Source of the DNA: Flavobacteriaceae bacterium UBA5534
GTDB lineage: Bacteria > Bacteroidota > Bacteroidia > Flavobacteriales > Flavobacteriaceae
Length of the DNA stretch: 45,842 nt
Assembly: GCA_002426015.1 (NCBI GenBank)
Contig: DINS01000022.1
Coordinates: 1 to 45,842 of the forward strand
Reading direction: 5' to 3'
How positions within the stretch are numbered: position 1 is the stretch's first letter; the number at the start of each line of letters is the position of its first letter. The position numbers and the translations under genes are program-made. Positions 8,452 through 17,007 of this stretch are shown in pieces. The notes under the pieces were generated by a model. The model did no database searches and had not been told where the DNA came from. It worked only from the letters and a program-made list of their open reading frames with translations.

Positions 8452-8526
8452 AAGACAGATGACCAATGACCGTTGACGGATGGCTGAAGACTGAAAACTG
8501 CCAACTGAAAACTGCCAACTGAAAAC
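8450..8526 (+). repeat. Eleven-unit heptad array (77 bp)
   Basis: Eleven consecutive 7-bp units, beginning within the TAA stop of the prenyltransferase gene. Ten of eleven end in AC (one in GC); typical units are TGAAAAC and TGCCAAC, which alternate at the 3' end. It stops 9 bp before the ATG of maf. A matching 77-bp array lies at 30040-30116 on the other strand. Confidence 0.88.
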
Positions 8527-8535
8527 TTAAAAAAA

Positions 8536-9123
8536 ATGCTCAACGAGACACTCAAAAACCATAAAATCATCCTTGCTTCTGCATCACCAAGAAGGCAACA
8601 ATTTTTTAAGGATCTGGGATTGGAGGTTGACGTCAAGTTAAAACCAATAGTTGAAGATTTCCCACAACGTTTGTCTCATTTTGAAATCAGTGATTATTTG
8701 GCTCAACTAAAGGCTATTCCGTTTAAAAACACATTACAACCAAATGACATCCTGATTACCAGTGACACTATTGTTTGGCATCAAAACAAAGCATTAGGAA
8801 AGCCAAAAAACGAGAAAGATGCTTTTGAGATGATAAAATCAATGAGCAATGCAACACATGAGGTTATCACTTCGGTTTGCTTTACTACAATCAATTTTGA
8901 AAAAACGGTCAATGCGGTGACCAAAGTTACTTTCAAGACTCTTTTAGATAAAGAAATACAGCACTATATAGACACTTACAAACCCTTTGACAAAGCTGGT
9001 GCTTATGGCATACAAGAATGGATTGGGCTCATCGGTGTCACTAAAATTGAAGGCTCTTATTTTAATGTAATGGGGTTGCCAACACATCTTGTTTACAAAA
9101 CGTTAAATGATATGGTCAACTAA
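8536..9123 (+). CDS. maf: Maf family nucleotide pyrophosphatase
   Basis: Maf/YhdE-type nucleoside triphosphate pyrophosphatase, 195 residues, thought to remove non-canonical or modified NTPs (dTTP/UTP class). The family signature ILASASPRRQ is near the N-terminus (about residues 12-21). Later come SDTIV (metal-binding Asp), KPKNEKDAFEMI, DKAGAYGIQ and SYFNVMGLPTHLV. Length is normal. The next gene starts 36 bases on, probably in the same transcript. Confidence 0.93.
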   Translation: MLNETLKNHKIILASASPRRQQFFKDLGLEVDVKLKPIVEDFPQRLSHFEISDYLAQLKAIPFKNTLQPNDILITSDTIVWHQNKALGKPKNEKDAFEMIKSMSNATHEVITSVCFTTINFEKTVNAVTKVTFKTLLDKEIQHYIDTYKPFDKAGAYGIQEWIGLIGVTKIEGSYFNVMGLPTHLVYKTLNDMVN

Positions 9124-9159
9124 TTACTGTATTGTAATTTTAACAAAATTTTACTTAAC

Positions 9160-10092
9160 ATGTTTAAATTCATAAATCTATATTTGGCTGTCTTTGTATT
9201 GGCCTTCAATATGTCGTGCAAAAATGGTTCTGAACCTAATGATATTGAAGGAAAGGAAATCATTCCAAATACCCTTGAAGAACTACAAAAGGCGAATCCT
9301 TTATCGCAAGAATTTAAAAATTATTGGTTCAACAACGAGGCCGAAATCACCTCTTACAAATTAGAGCAGGCACGATATGGTGAAATGCGAAATGGGACTG
9401 CTGTCTTGGTGTTTGTCACTGAACCTTTTTTACATGTAGAGCAAGTCAAAGCCGACAAAAGCAATCCGTCTAATGTGTCTGTCCTAAAACTAAATGCAAC
9501 AAAGAAATTTGATACTGGTATATATCCATACTCAATTATGCAGAGTACCTTTTATCCTGTTGCGAATAATCAACACGCTTTAAAAATATCATGTTCTGTG
9601 CAAGAATGGTGTGGACATGTCTATACACAACTCAACAACCGTGCAGAATTTGAAGTGATGTCACATTCATATTTTGAAGGAGAGGCCGACGAAGATTTCA
9701 GCCTCGGAAAATCCATTTTGGAAAATGAATTATGGACACAGTTACGAATAGATCCAAAAACACTTCCTAAAGGTACTGTGCAAATCATTCCAGCATTTGA
9801 GTTTTTGCGCTTAAGGCATGTGCCTTTTAAAGCCTATACTGCTACTGCCGCATTGACTGATAGTACTTACGTCATCACATATCCAGAACTGGACAGAAGT
9901 TTGACCATTCATTACAACAGTCAATTTCCTTATGATATTGAAGGATGGGAAGAAACTTTTATCAGTGGTTATGGCGAAAAAGCAAAACAAATGACCACTA
10001 AAGCGACTAAACAAACAACCATCAAATCTGACTATTGGAACAAAAACACCAATGCAGATGATTCATTAAGGGAAACTTTAGGATTGAATTGA
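9160..10092 (+). CDS. Uncharacterised lipoprotein downstream of maf
   Basis: Secreted lipoprotein of 310 residues: hydrophobic signal, lipobox FNMSC, mature start CKNGSEPND. I recognise no catalytic family. Conserved-looking features are two Cys in CSVQEWCGHVYTQ (about residues 147-153) and the YPELDRSLTIHYN strand near 250. Homologues beside maf in Flavobacteriaceae may carry a carried-over 'septum formation inhibitor Maf' label, which would come from the neighbour rather than from this sequence. Likely located in the periplasm or the outer-membrane inner leaflet. Confidence 0.75.
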   Translation: MFKFINLYLAVFVLAFNMSCKNGSEPNDIEGKEIIPNTLEELQKANPLSQEFKNYWFNNEAEITSYKLEQARYGEMRNGTAVLVFVTEPFLHVEQVKADKSNPSNVSVLKLNATKKFDTGIYPYSIMQSTFYPVANNQHALKISCSVQEWCGHVYTQLNNRAEFEVMSHSYFEGEADEDFSLGKSILENELWTQLRIDPKTLPKGTVQIIPAFEFLRLRHVPFKAYTATAALTDSTYVITYPELDRSLTIHYNSQFPYDIEGWEETFISGYGEKAKQMTTKATKQTTIKSDYWNKNTNADDSLRETLGLN

Positions 10093-10142
10093 ACCAAATC
10101 CATTTTCTGGCGTATCTTTGCATTTCATTTTAATTATACTCT

Positions 10143-10685
10143 ATGTTTTTTGAAACTTATAAATTTGAACTCATCAACACAGGATTCTTACTAACCTTTT
10201 TATTGGTAGTTCGCTTTGTTCTCAATACACTTATAGGTAAAATTTCACGTAAAAACGGGATTAATTTAGCACGAATTCATCTTATTCAACGCTATGTTTC
10301 GGTAACCTTATTGCTGATTGCGCTCATTATCATTCCATTCATTTTTGGAACACATTTTAAAGATTTGGCGTTATTCTTTTCATCAATTTTTGCAGTAATA
10401 GGCATCGGATTGTTCGCGATTTGGTCCATTTTGAGCAATATCACATCAGGAATCATCATGTTCTTTTCGTTTCCTTATAAAGTTGGTGATAAAATACAGA
10501 TACACGATAAAGATTTCCCGATAGAAGCCATTATCGAAGATATACGCGCTTTTCAATTGCATTTGCGATTGGACAATGGCGACTTGGTAACCTATCCAAA
10601 CAATTTAATGCTCCAGAAAGCAGTCACTTTGGTCGAAAAAGATGCTATTGAAGATATGTTTGATGATGGTACCGATTTGATTTAA
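10143..10685 (+). CDS. Short mechanosensitive channel (MscS family)
   Basis: Small-conductance mechanosensitive ion channel of 180 residues. Three membrane helices are visible (about residues 10-32, 52-72 and 77-110). The last is the Gly/Ala/Ser-rich pore helix running into FPYKVGD. After it comes the beta domain (KIQIHDKDFPIEAIIEDI, then VTYPNNLMLQKAV). The large C-terminal alpha/beta vestibule domain of E. coli MscS (286 residues) is missing, so this is a minimal form. A rho-independent terminator follows. Confidence 0.88.
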   Translation: MFFETYKFELINTGFLLTFLLVVRFVLNTLIGKISRKNGINLARIHLIQRYVSVTLLLIALIIIPFIFGTHFKDLALFFSSIFAVIGIGLFAIWSILSNITSGIIMFFSFPYKVGDKIQIHDKDFPIEAIIEDIRAFQLHLRLDNGDLVTYPNNLMLQKAVTLVEKDAIEDMFDDGTDLI

Positions 10686-10705
10686 CCAACGTTAAATAAT
10701 CATTA

Positions 10706-10736
10706 AAACCAGCCATTGCGCTGGTTTCTTTTTTAT
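10706..10736 (+). terminator. Rho-independent terminator after the MscS gene
   Basis: Stem AAACCAGC / GCTGGTTT (10706-10713 with 10720-10727), loop of 6, then a T-rich tract. Confidence 0.85.
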
Positions 10737-10761
10737 ATTTGAAAATAAAGCTAATCACTAT

Positions 10762-13287
10762 ATGATGTTAAAACGTTATACACTACTTCTATTAATTTCC
10801 TTTTTTTGCTTCTCAATTCAGGCACAGCAACCAAAAAAACCAAATAGTTCAGAGATTTACGAATCCATCAAAAAACTCAATTTTTTGGGTTCTGTCTTGT
10901 ATATAGCTGCACATCCAGATGATGAAAACACACGCCTTATTTCGTATATGTCCAACGAGGTCAAAGCTCGTACAGCCTACTTATCGTTAACTCGTGGTGA
11001 TGGTGGTCAAAATTTAATTGGTCCAGAATTAAGGGAATTATTGGGTCTTATCCGTACTCAAGAATTATTGGCAGCTCGACGTATCGATGGTGGCGAACAA
11101 CGTTTTACAAGAGCAAACGATTTTGGCTATTCCAAACATCCTGATGAAACATTGGCCATTTGGAACAAAAAAGATGTGTTGGGTGATGTTGTTTGGGCTA
11201 TTCGTAATTTTCAGCCAGATGTGATCATCAATCGTTTTGACCATAGAAGTCCAGGTTCAACACACGGTCACCATACAAGTTCTGCCATGTTAAGCGTCGA
11301 AGCATTTGATTTGGCTGGTGATAAAACCGCCTATCCAGAGCAACTAAAATATGTCAATATTTGGCAACCAAAACGTGAGTTTTTCAATACAAGTTGGTGG
11401 TTTTATGGAAGTCAAGAAAATTTTGACAAAGCTGATAAAACCAATCTATTGAGTGTTGATACTGGCGTTTATTTCCCATCAAGCGGATTGAGCAATCCAG
11501 AAATTGCCGCTTTGAGCAGAAGTTCGCACAAATCGCAAGGCTTTGGCAGTACAGGAACTCGTGGTGAACAAATTGAATACATTGAGCTCATAAAAGGTGA
11601 TTTACCAAAAGACAAATCGAATGTTTTTGATGGCATTGACACTAGCTGGAACCGTGTAAAAGGAGGACAAGCAATTGGTGATATCTTAATTCAAGTTGAA
11701 AAAAATTATGATTTTAAAAACCCTTCAGCTTCGATTCCGCAATTGATAGAAGCCTATCAACTCATACAAAATTTAGAAGAAGGTCATTGGAAAACCATTA
11801 AAACAGAAGATATTAAAAACGTCATAGCCGCTTGTGCAGGATTGTATCTGGAAGCTGTTGCAGATAGTAATCACGCGACTGCAAATTCTTCGGTCAATTT
11901 AAAAATTGAAGCCATTAACAGAAGTGATTATCCAACGACATTAAACTCAATTGTGGTAAACAATTTGGTCATCGATAAACATATGGAACTCAAAAACAAC
12001 ATCGATTATGACTTTAAGGAAATTCTAAAAATTGACCCCAAACAGCAACCAACAACCCCTTATTGGTTAACATCAAAAGGAAGTTTGGGCATGTACAAAG
12101 TAGATGACCAAAAACTAATTGGGCTTCCAGAAACACCAAGAAATCAATTGGTCACTTTCAATTTAACCTTCAAAACAACAACAATCCCTTATACCAAACC
12201 AATCGTTTACAAAACCAATGATGATGTTAAAGGTGAAGTCTATAAGCCATTTGAGATCATTCCTGAAGCATCTGCCAAAGTCGCCGAGCCTGTTATTATT
12301 TTTGAAAATGACCAACAAAAAGATATTCAAGTGGTTGTAAAAGCTGGACGTGATAACTTGGAAGGCTTTGTGCAAATAGCACACCCAAAAAACTGGAGTG
12401 TGTATCCAGAAAAACAAAAAATAGAAATTGCCCATAAAGGTCAAGAACAACTATTGGTGTTTACGGTTATTCCTCCAAAAGAGCAAAGTGAAGGGCTCAT
12501 CACTCCTATGGTTCATGTCGGTGACCAAATCTATACTAAAGAATTGATCGAAATCAGTTACGACCATATTCCATTTCAAACCGTGTTATTGCCAAGCGAA
12601 AGTAAGGTGGTTCGTCTGGATATCAAGAAAAAAGGCGAAAACATTGGTTATATTGAAGGTGCAGGCGATGTCATACCCGAAAGCTTAAGGCAAATTGGAT
12701 ATAACGTTGTTACCATTAAACCAGAAGACATCAAAGCTGACGTTTTGAATCGTTTTGACGCCATTGTTGTAGGTATTAGAGCTTACAATACGGTTGAAGC
12801 CCTAAAATATAAGCAACAACAATTATTTGATTTTGTAGAGCAAGGAGGCAATCTCATCGTTCAATACAACACCAGTAGAGACGTTGTGGTCGAAACAATA
12901 GCACCTTACGAGCTAAAATTATCTCGTGATCGAGTTACCGATGAAAATGCAGCCGTTCGATTCCTTAACCCAAAACATGAATTGATGAACTATCCGAATA
13001 AAATCACACAAAAAGATTTTGAAGGTTGGACACAAGAGCGAGGTTTGTATTTTCCAGATACATGGGCAAAAGAATTTACACCACTATTATCCATGAATGA
13101 TAAGGACGAGACTCCAAAAGATGGTAGTTTGTTGGTTGCCAAACATGGCAAAGGCTATTATATCTACACAGGATTGAGTTTTTTTAGAGAATTCCCTGAA
13201 GGTGTGGCTGGTGCCTATCGGTTGTTTGCCAATATGTTATCAATTGGAAAAGAAACAATGATGAGTGATAAAAAATTGACCGATTAA
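10762..13287 (+). CDS. Secreted PIG-L/LmbE family deacetylase
   Basis: Exported zinc-dependent N-deacetylase of 841 residues. A signal peptide covers about residues 1-21, ending near IQAQQ. The PIG-L domain (about 35-300) carries the zinc motif AAHPDDE and the second metal motif STHGHHTSS; family members remove acetyl groups from GlcNAc-type sugars. The middle (about 370-620) looks like beta-sandwich domains. The C-terminal part (about 625-825) resembles a ThuA or glutamine-amidotransferase-like flavodoxin fold (FDAIVVGIRAYNT, FVEQGGNLIVQYNT). The downstream symporter probably takes up the liberated sugar or a related solute. Two adjacent ATGs are possible starts. Confidence 0.88.
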   Translation: MMLKRYTLLLLISFFCFSIQAQQPKKPNSSEIYESIKKLNFLGSVLYIAAHPDDENTRLISYMSNEVKARTAYLSLTRGDGGQNLIGPELRELLGLIRTQELLAARRIDGGEQRFTRANDFGYSKHPDETLAIWNKKDVLGDVVWAIRNFQPDVIINRFDHRSPGSTHGHHTSSAMLSVEAFDLAGDKTAYPEQLKYVNIWQPKREFFNTSWWFYGSQENFDKADKTNLLSVDTGVYFPSSGLSNPEIAALSRSSHKSQGFGSTGTRGEQIEYIELIKGDLPKDKSNVFDGIDTSWNRVKGGQAIGDILIQVEKNYDFKNPSASIPQLIEAYQLIQNLEEGHWKTIKTEDIKNVIAACAGLYLEAVADSNHATANSSVNLKIEAINRSDYPTTLNSIVVNNLVIDKHMELKNNIDYDFKEILKIDPKQQPTTPYWLTSKGSLGMYKVDDQKLIGLPETPRNQLVTFNLTFKTTTIPYTKPIVYKTNDDVKGEVYKPFEIIPEASAKVAEPVIIFENDQQKDIQVVVKAGRDNLEGFVQIAHPKNWSVYPEKQKIEIAHKGQEQLLVFTVIPPKEQSEGLITPMVHVGDQIYTKELIEISYDHIPFQTVLLPSESKVVRLDIKKKGENIGYIEGAGDVIPESLRQIGYNVVTIKPEDIKADVLNRFDAIVVGIRAYNTVEALKYKQQQLFDFVEQGGNLIVQYNTSRDVVVETIAPYELKLSRDRVTDENAAVRFLNPKHELMNYPNKITQKDFEGWTQERGLYFPDTWAKEFTPLLSMNDKDETPKDGSLLVAKHGKGYYIYTGLSFFREFPEGVAGAYRLFANMLSIGKETMMSDKKLTD

Positions 13288-13313
13288 CAAGCTCCACCAT
13301 TAAATAAACAACT

Positions 13314-13418
13314 ATGAGTATAAAAAACGATCTCAAATGGAATAAAATGTACAGCGTTGTACTCATTGTTAATGCCATCTATATTATTTTGTTTTATTTC
13401 ATAATGCAATCCTTCTAA
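13314..13418 (+). CDS. 34-residue single-span membrane peptide
   Basis: ATG at 13314 gives MSIKNDLKWNKMYSVVLIVN, then a hydrophobic helix, ending MQSF at TAA 13416-13418. A polar, Lys-rich N-terminus is followed by one membrane span of about 19 residues (VVLIVNAIYIILFYFIM). It sits 26 bases after the PIG-L gene and 3 bases before the symporter, so it is co-transcribed. Small one-helix partners are known for some sodium:solute symporters (for example YhdT beside PanF), which makes an accessory subunit a fair guess; no family is recognised. Confidence 0.65.
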   Translation: MSIKNDLKWNKMYSVVLIVNAIYIILFYFIMQSF

Positions 13419-13421
13419 ACT

Positions 13422-15098
13422 ATGCAACTACTCGACTGGATTGTACTTATCGGAACACTTTTGACCATTGTTATATATGGCACATTAAAAACCCGTGGAA
13501 GCAAGAATGTAACCGACTACATCAAAGGTGGTAGCGAAGCAAAATGGTGGACGATTGGATTGTCTGTCATGGCAACACAGGCAAGTGCCATTACTTTTTT
13601 GTCAACACCAGGACAAGCCTTTCATGATGGAATGGGTTTTGTGCAGTTTTATTTTGGGTTGCCAATTGCCATGATTATTATTTGTATGGTGTTTATCCCT
13701 TTATACCATCGCCTTAAAGTATATACAGCTTACGAGTTTTTGGAGAATCGATTCGATTTAAAAACCAGAAGCCTTACAGCCATCCTATTTTTGATACAGC
13801 GTGGCTTGGCCGCTGGAATTACCATTTATGCACCTGCCATCATTCTATCAGCCGTTTTGGATTGGAACCTTACCTATCTCAATATCATTATCGGAATTTT
13901 GGTCATTATCTATACGGTTTCAGGAGGTACAAAAGCAGTAAGTATGACCCAAAAACATCAGATGGCTGTGATTTTTACTGGTATGTTTATTGCATTTTTT
14001 ATTATTATAAGCAAATTACCCGCAGATATTAACTTCACCAATGCACTCGATATCGCAGGTGCGAGTGGAAAGATGGATATTCTGAATTTTGATTTCAATC
14101 TCGAAAATCGTTATACAATTTGGACAGGATTGATTGGAGGTACTTTTTTGGCACTCTCCTATTTTGGGACCGACCAAAGCCAAGTGCAACGTTATTTGTC
14201 TGGAAAATCGATGAAAGAGATGCAAATGGGATTGATTTTTAATGGATTACTTAAAGTGCCAATGCAGTTTTTTATTTTGTTAGTTGGTGTCATGGTGTTC
14301 GTGTTTTATCAATTTAATGCATCACCTATCAATTTTAATCCAGCATCTGACAATGTCATTGTCAACTCGACTTATGCTGGTGAGTACAAAATGCTTCAGG
14401 AAGAACAACAAACTATTTTTAGCGAAAAACAATTGGTGATTGAAAATTTTGCACAACATCAAAATGAAGATGGCATTAGAGCCATTCAACTAGCAAATAA
14501 AGCCGATAAAGAAAATCGTGAAGCTGCAAAGCAATTGATTGAAAAAGCGGCAAAAGAGCGCAATGTAAGCGTAGAAACCAACGATAAAGATTATGTATTC
14601 ATCCATTTTATACTTAATAATTTGCCTCGAGGCCTTATCGGGTTATTACTTGCTGTCATTTTGAGTGCAGCCATGTCGAGCACTGCCAGCGAACTGAATG
14701 CTTTGGCATCGACCACAGCTTTGGATTTATACAAGCGAAATTTTGCCAAAGATGAAGACGACATGCACTATGTTAAGGCCACCAAATGGTTTACACTAGG
14801 TTGGGGAATTTTGGCTATCATCATTGCTTGTGTTGCTTATTTGGCTGATAATTTGATTCAATTGGTCAATATCATAGGTTCTATTTTTTATGGCAATGTG
14901 TTAGGTATTTTCCTGTTGGCATTTTTCTTCAAATACGTTAAAGGCAATGCTGTATTTATCGCTGCATTGATTACACAGGTAATTGTGATTGGTGGCTGGT
15001 GGTACGAATGGATGCCATTTTTGTGGCTGAATGTTTTTGGGTGTGTATTGGTCATGTTGATTGCCTATTTTATTCAAATGCTCCATAAAAACAAGTAA
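13422..15098 (+). CDS. Sodium:solute symporter (SSS family)
   Basis: Inner-membrane Na+-coupled transporter of 558 residues with about 13 membrane helices. Family features are GGSEAKWWTIGLSVMATQAS (helix 1, Na+ site region), the conserved YTVSGGTKAV, and LSAAMSSTASELNALAS near residue 415. Unusual is a helical, charged insert of about 90 residues (about 300-390, rich in Gln, Glu and Lys) between two membrane helices; many SSS proteins have only a short loop there. Position after a secreted PIG-L deacetylase suggests a sugar or amino-sugar substrate, but the sequence does not fix it. Confidence 0.9.
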   Translation: MQLLDWIVLIGTLLTIVIYGTLKTRGSKNVTDYIKGGSEAKWWTIGLSVMATQASAITFLSTPGQAFHDGMGFVQFYFGLPIAMIIICMVFIPLYHRLKVYTAYEFLENRFDLKTRSLTAILFLIQRGLAAGITIYAPAIILSAVLDWNLTYLNIIIGILVIIYTVSGGTKAVSMTQKHQMAVIFTGMFIAFFIIISKLPADINFTNALDIAGASGKMDILNFDFNLENRYTIWTGLIGGTFLALSYFGTDQSQVQRYLSGKSMKEMQMGLIFNGLLKVPMQFFILLVGVMVFVFYQFNASPINFNPASDNVIVNSTYAGEYKMLQEEQQTIFSEKQLVIENFAQHQNEDGIRAIQLANKADKENREAAKQLIEKAAKERNVSVETNDKDYVFIHFILNNLPRGLIGLLLAVILSAAMSSTASELNALASTTALDLYKRNFAKDEDDMHYVKATKWFTLGWGILAIIIACVAYLADNLIQLVNIIGSIFYGNVLGIFLLAFFFKYVKGNAVFIAALITQVIVIGGWWYEWMPFLWLNVFGCVLVMLIAYFIQMLHKNK

Positions 15099-15224
15099 TG
15101 CCCTTGTTAGATTAATCGATTTCAGAACAATCAAAATTAGACTTAAACTATTCTTTCTATCCTATTTTATTAATAATAAAATTATTTAAAAAGTATATGA
15201 TTTGTTACAAATAGAATATTTTAC

Positions 15225-15255
15225 TTGACTATATGTAAAGTTTTCTTTACTTTTG
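15225..15255 (+). promoter_or_regulatory. Promoter with inverted-repeat operator for the membrane protein/XRE pair
   Basis: TTG at 15225-15227, a 20-bp spacer and TACTTTTG at 15248-15255 give a good Bacteroidota promoter. The inverted repeat GTAAAG-TTTT-CTTTAC (15235-15250) lies in the spacer and overlaps the -7 box. It is well placed to be the binding site of the XRE regulator encoded 0.5 kb downstream. Confidence 0.65.
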
Positions 15256-15281
15256 ATTTATCAATTTTAAATCGAACAGTT

Positions 15282-15749
15282 ATGAACACAAATTATTTAT
15301 TGCCGAACAAGTACAAAACCATCGGTTGGGTACTTTTCATTTTGGGAATCCTTTCAGGAGTTTTCCATTTTATCTCAAACTTTGAGGATGACTTATTGGT
15401 CATCAAGGTATTATCTATTTATAACAATCCTTTTATAGGAGATCCAGGCTTTTTTAACATTATAGAAAATGGCATTTTAGACGAACTAACTGCAATCGCT
15501 ATAATTGTCGGCGGATTAATTGTAGGTTTTAGTAAAGAAAAAGTTGAAGATGAATTTATTTATAAACTCCGAACCGATTCATTGGTTTGGGCCATTATTT
15601 TCAATTATGTCGTTTTATTGTTTACGGTCATTTTTGTCTATGATATGACTTTCTTCAATGTAATGATTTTTAATATGTTTACACCATTGATATTCTTTGT
15701 TTTTAGATTCAACTTTCTTAAACATAAATCAGAAAGCCATGAAGAATAA
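15282..15749 (+). CDS. Four-helix integral membrane protein of unknown function
   Basis: About 155 residues with roughly four membrane helices (about 14-32, 62-80, 100-120 and 125-145). No family is recognised with confidence. It overlaps the XRE-regulator gene by 11 bases. Pairs of a small multi-span protein and a 66-70-residue XRE regulator are common in Firmicutes and Bacteroidota (DUF2178-like pairs), usually autoregulated. I chose the ATG at 15282 because the longer frame starts with TTG inside the promoter. Confidence 0.75.
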   Translation: MNTNYLLPNKYKTIGWVLFILGILSGVFHFISNFEDDLLVIKVLSIYNNPFIGDPGFFNIIENGILDELTAIAIIVGGLIVGFSKEKVEDEFIYKLRTDSLVWAIIFNYVVLLFTVIFVYDMTFFNVMIFNMFTPLIFFVFRFNFLKHKSESHEE

Positions 15750-15939
15750 TTTAAAAGTAGAACGCGCAATACACAATATGACACAAGCTGATTTAGCTGA
15801 AAAAATTGGTGTGAGCAGGCAATCTATAAATGCTATGGAAAAAAACAAATATGTGCCATCAACCGTTTTAGCCTTAAAAATCGCTAAACTATTTAATAAA
15901 CCAGTCGAAGCCATTTTCTTTTTAGAGGAAACTGATTAG
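15739..15939 (+). CDS. Small XRE-family transcriptional regulator
   Basis: A 66-residue protein that is almost only a Cro/C1 helix-turn-helix: NMTQADLAEKIGVSRQSINA is the HTH and MEKNKYVPSTVLALKIAKLF the rest of the domain; it ends EAIFFLEETD. This is the YozG/YgzD type of stand-alone regulator. The ATG at 15739 gives the normal family start; a longer frame from 15697 lies wholly in the preceding gene. Translational coupling with that gene is likely. A candidate operator is at 15235-15250. Confidence 0.9.
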   Translation: MKNNLKVERAIHNMTQADLAEKIGVSRQSINAMEKNKYVPSTVLALKIAKLFNKPVEAIFFLEETD

Positions 15940-15943
15940 AAGC

Positions 15944-15980
15944 AAAAAACCTCACAGTTTTATACTCTGTGAGGTTTTTT
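15944..15980. terminator. Bidirectional terminator between convergent genes
   Basis: Stem CCTCACAG / CTGTGAGG (15950-15957 with 15967-15974) is flanked by an A tract before and a T tract after, so it can stop transcription from both sides. Confidence 0.88.
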
Positions 15981-16042
15981 GTTTAGATTAAATGTTTTAT
16001 GTATTGATTCTTGGCTCTACCAGCGAAGTAATCTTAACTTTT

Positions 16043-16891
16043 TTACATTCCTCCCCATTCTTTTAGTGAGTCTTTATTCATTTTTACATAATCGGCATTC
16101 CCAGCAGCTTCAGCAGCAGCCAATGATTTTTTTGCAGCAGCTATGGCACCTTTTTTGTCACCAGCTTTTGCATAAATCAACGATTGTTGTCTTAATTGCC
16201 AAAAAGGGGCTTTATCACCAGCCATAGCTATGGCTTTGTCAATCCAAGTTTTAGCTTGATTGATGTCTTTTCCTTCTTGTAAATAGTACACTGCAGCAGC
16301 ATAATAATCTCCTGCTCCTGGACCTTTCATAACTTTATCAATTGAAGCTGATACTGTTTTATCGGTAGGAACATCAAACTTAACACCAACATATACATCA
16401 GACCAAAGCATTCCAAGAGTTGCCGAACTACTTGTTAAATCATCAAAAGTCATCGTAAAAGTTTCAATTTGCATTGGCATAGGATACACTTCAGCGGTTA
16501 CTTTTGCTGCCACTTTGCTTTCATCCCAATCTTGAGGTGTTCCACCACCATTATAGTCAGTATAAAAATAAACTTCCCATGACTCTTTACTTGGCTTTGT
16601 AAAAATCGCATAAGAACCGGCTTTTAAAGTTTGGCCATTTACAGTGACATCATCGCTAAATGTTATTTTGGTTCTGGCATTTGCGCCTGTTCTCCAAACT
16701 TCGCCATAAGGAACCAAATCACCAAAAATAGTTCTTCCTCTCATGTTTGGTCGAGAGTATTCCAAAGACACGTCAGTCAAGCCTACTTTTTGCTCAACTT
16801 TTGCAAAAGGACTTGGTGCAGGTGTTTGTATCTGTGCATTCACAGAAAAAGTCATTGCCAAAACGGCTAGACATAGCATAATTTTTTTCAT
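16043..16891 (-). CDS. DUF2911 domain protein, secreted
   Basis: Exported protein of 282 residues. The signal peptide ends about SVNAQ (residue 20). The DUF2911 domain (about 30-190) has the recognisable segments VSLEYSRPNMRGRTIFG, VPYGEVWRTGANA and AGSYAIFTKP. The C-terminal ~90 residues are helical and TPR-like (AKTWIDKAIAMAGDKAPFW, AIAAAKKSLAAAEAAG). Function unknown; the family is frequent in Bacteroidota. Single-gene unit divergent from the aquaporin gene. Confidence 0.9.
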   Translation of the reverse strand: MKKIMLCLAVLAMTFSVNAQIQTPAPSPFAKVEQKVGLTDVSLEYSRPNMRGRTIFGDLVPYGEVWRTGANARTKITFSDDVTVNGQTLKAGSYAIFTKPSKESWEVYFYTDYNGGGTPQDWDESKVAAKVTAEVYPMPMQIETFTMTFDDLTSSSATLGMLWSDVYVGVKFDVPTDKTVSASIDKVMKGPGAGDYYAAAVYYLQEGKDINQAKTWIDKAIAMAGDKAPFWQLRQQSLIYAKAGDKKGAIAAAKKSLAAAEAAGNADYVKMNKDSLKEWGGM

Positions 16892-16985
16892 AATATTTGA
16901 TTTTTAAGATAGTTATTTAAGTTGCATATAAAATTAAGCATTATAAAAACCTAATTTGTTAACAAAACCTTAAATTAAGACATTG

Positions 16986-16993
16986 TATATTTG
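16986..16993 (+). promoter_or_regulatory. -7 box (TATATTTG) for the aquaporin gene
   Basis: Perfect match to TAnnTTTG, 14 bp upstream of the ATG at 17008. The nearest TTG is too far upstream (27-bp spacer), so the -33 element is weak. Confidence 0.55.
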
Positions 16994-17007
16994 CACAAAC
17001 TATTTCG

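Noticed and set aside
9160..10092. Calling this lipoprotein a septum formation inhibitor
   Set aside because: That name belongs to the neighbouring maf; this protein has a lipobox and none of the Maf motifs.
15225..15281. Longer N-terminus of the membrane protein (TTG start at 15225)
   Set aside because: It would begin at the -33 element and cross the -7 box; the ATG at 15282 gives a normal start.
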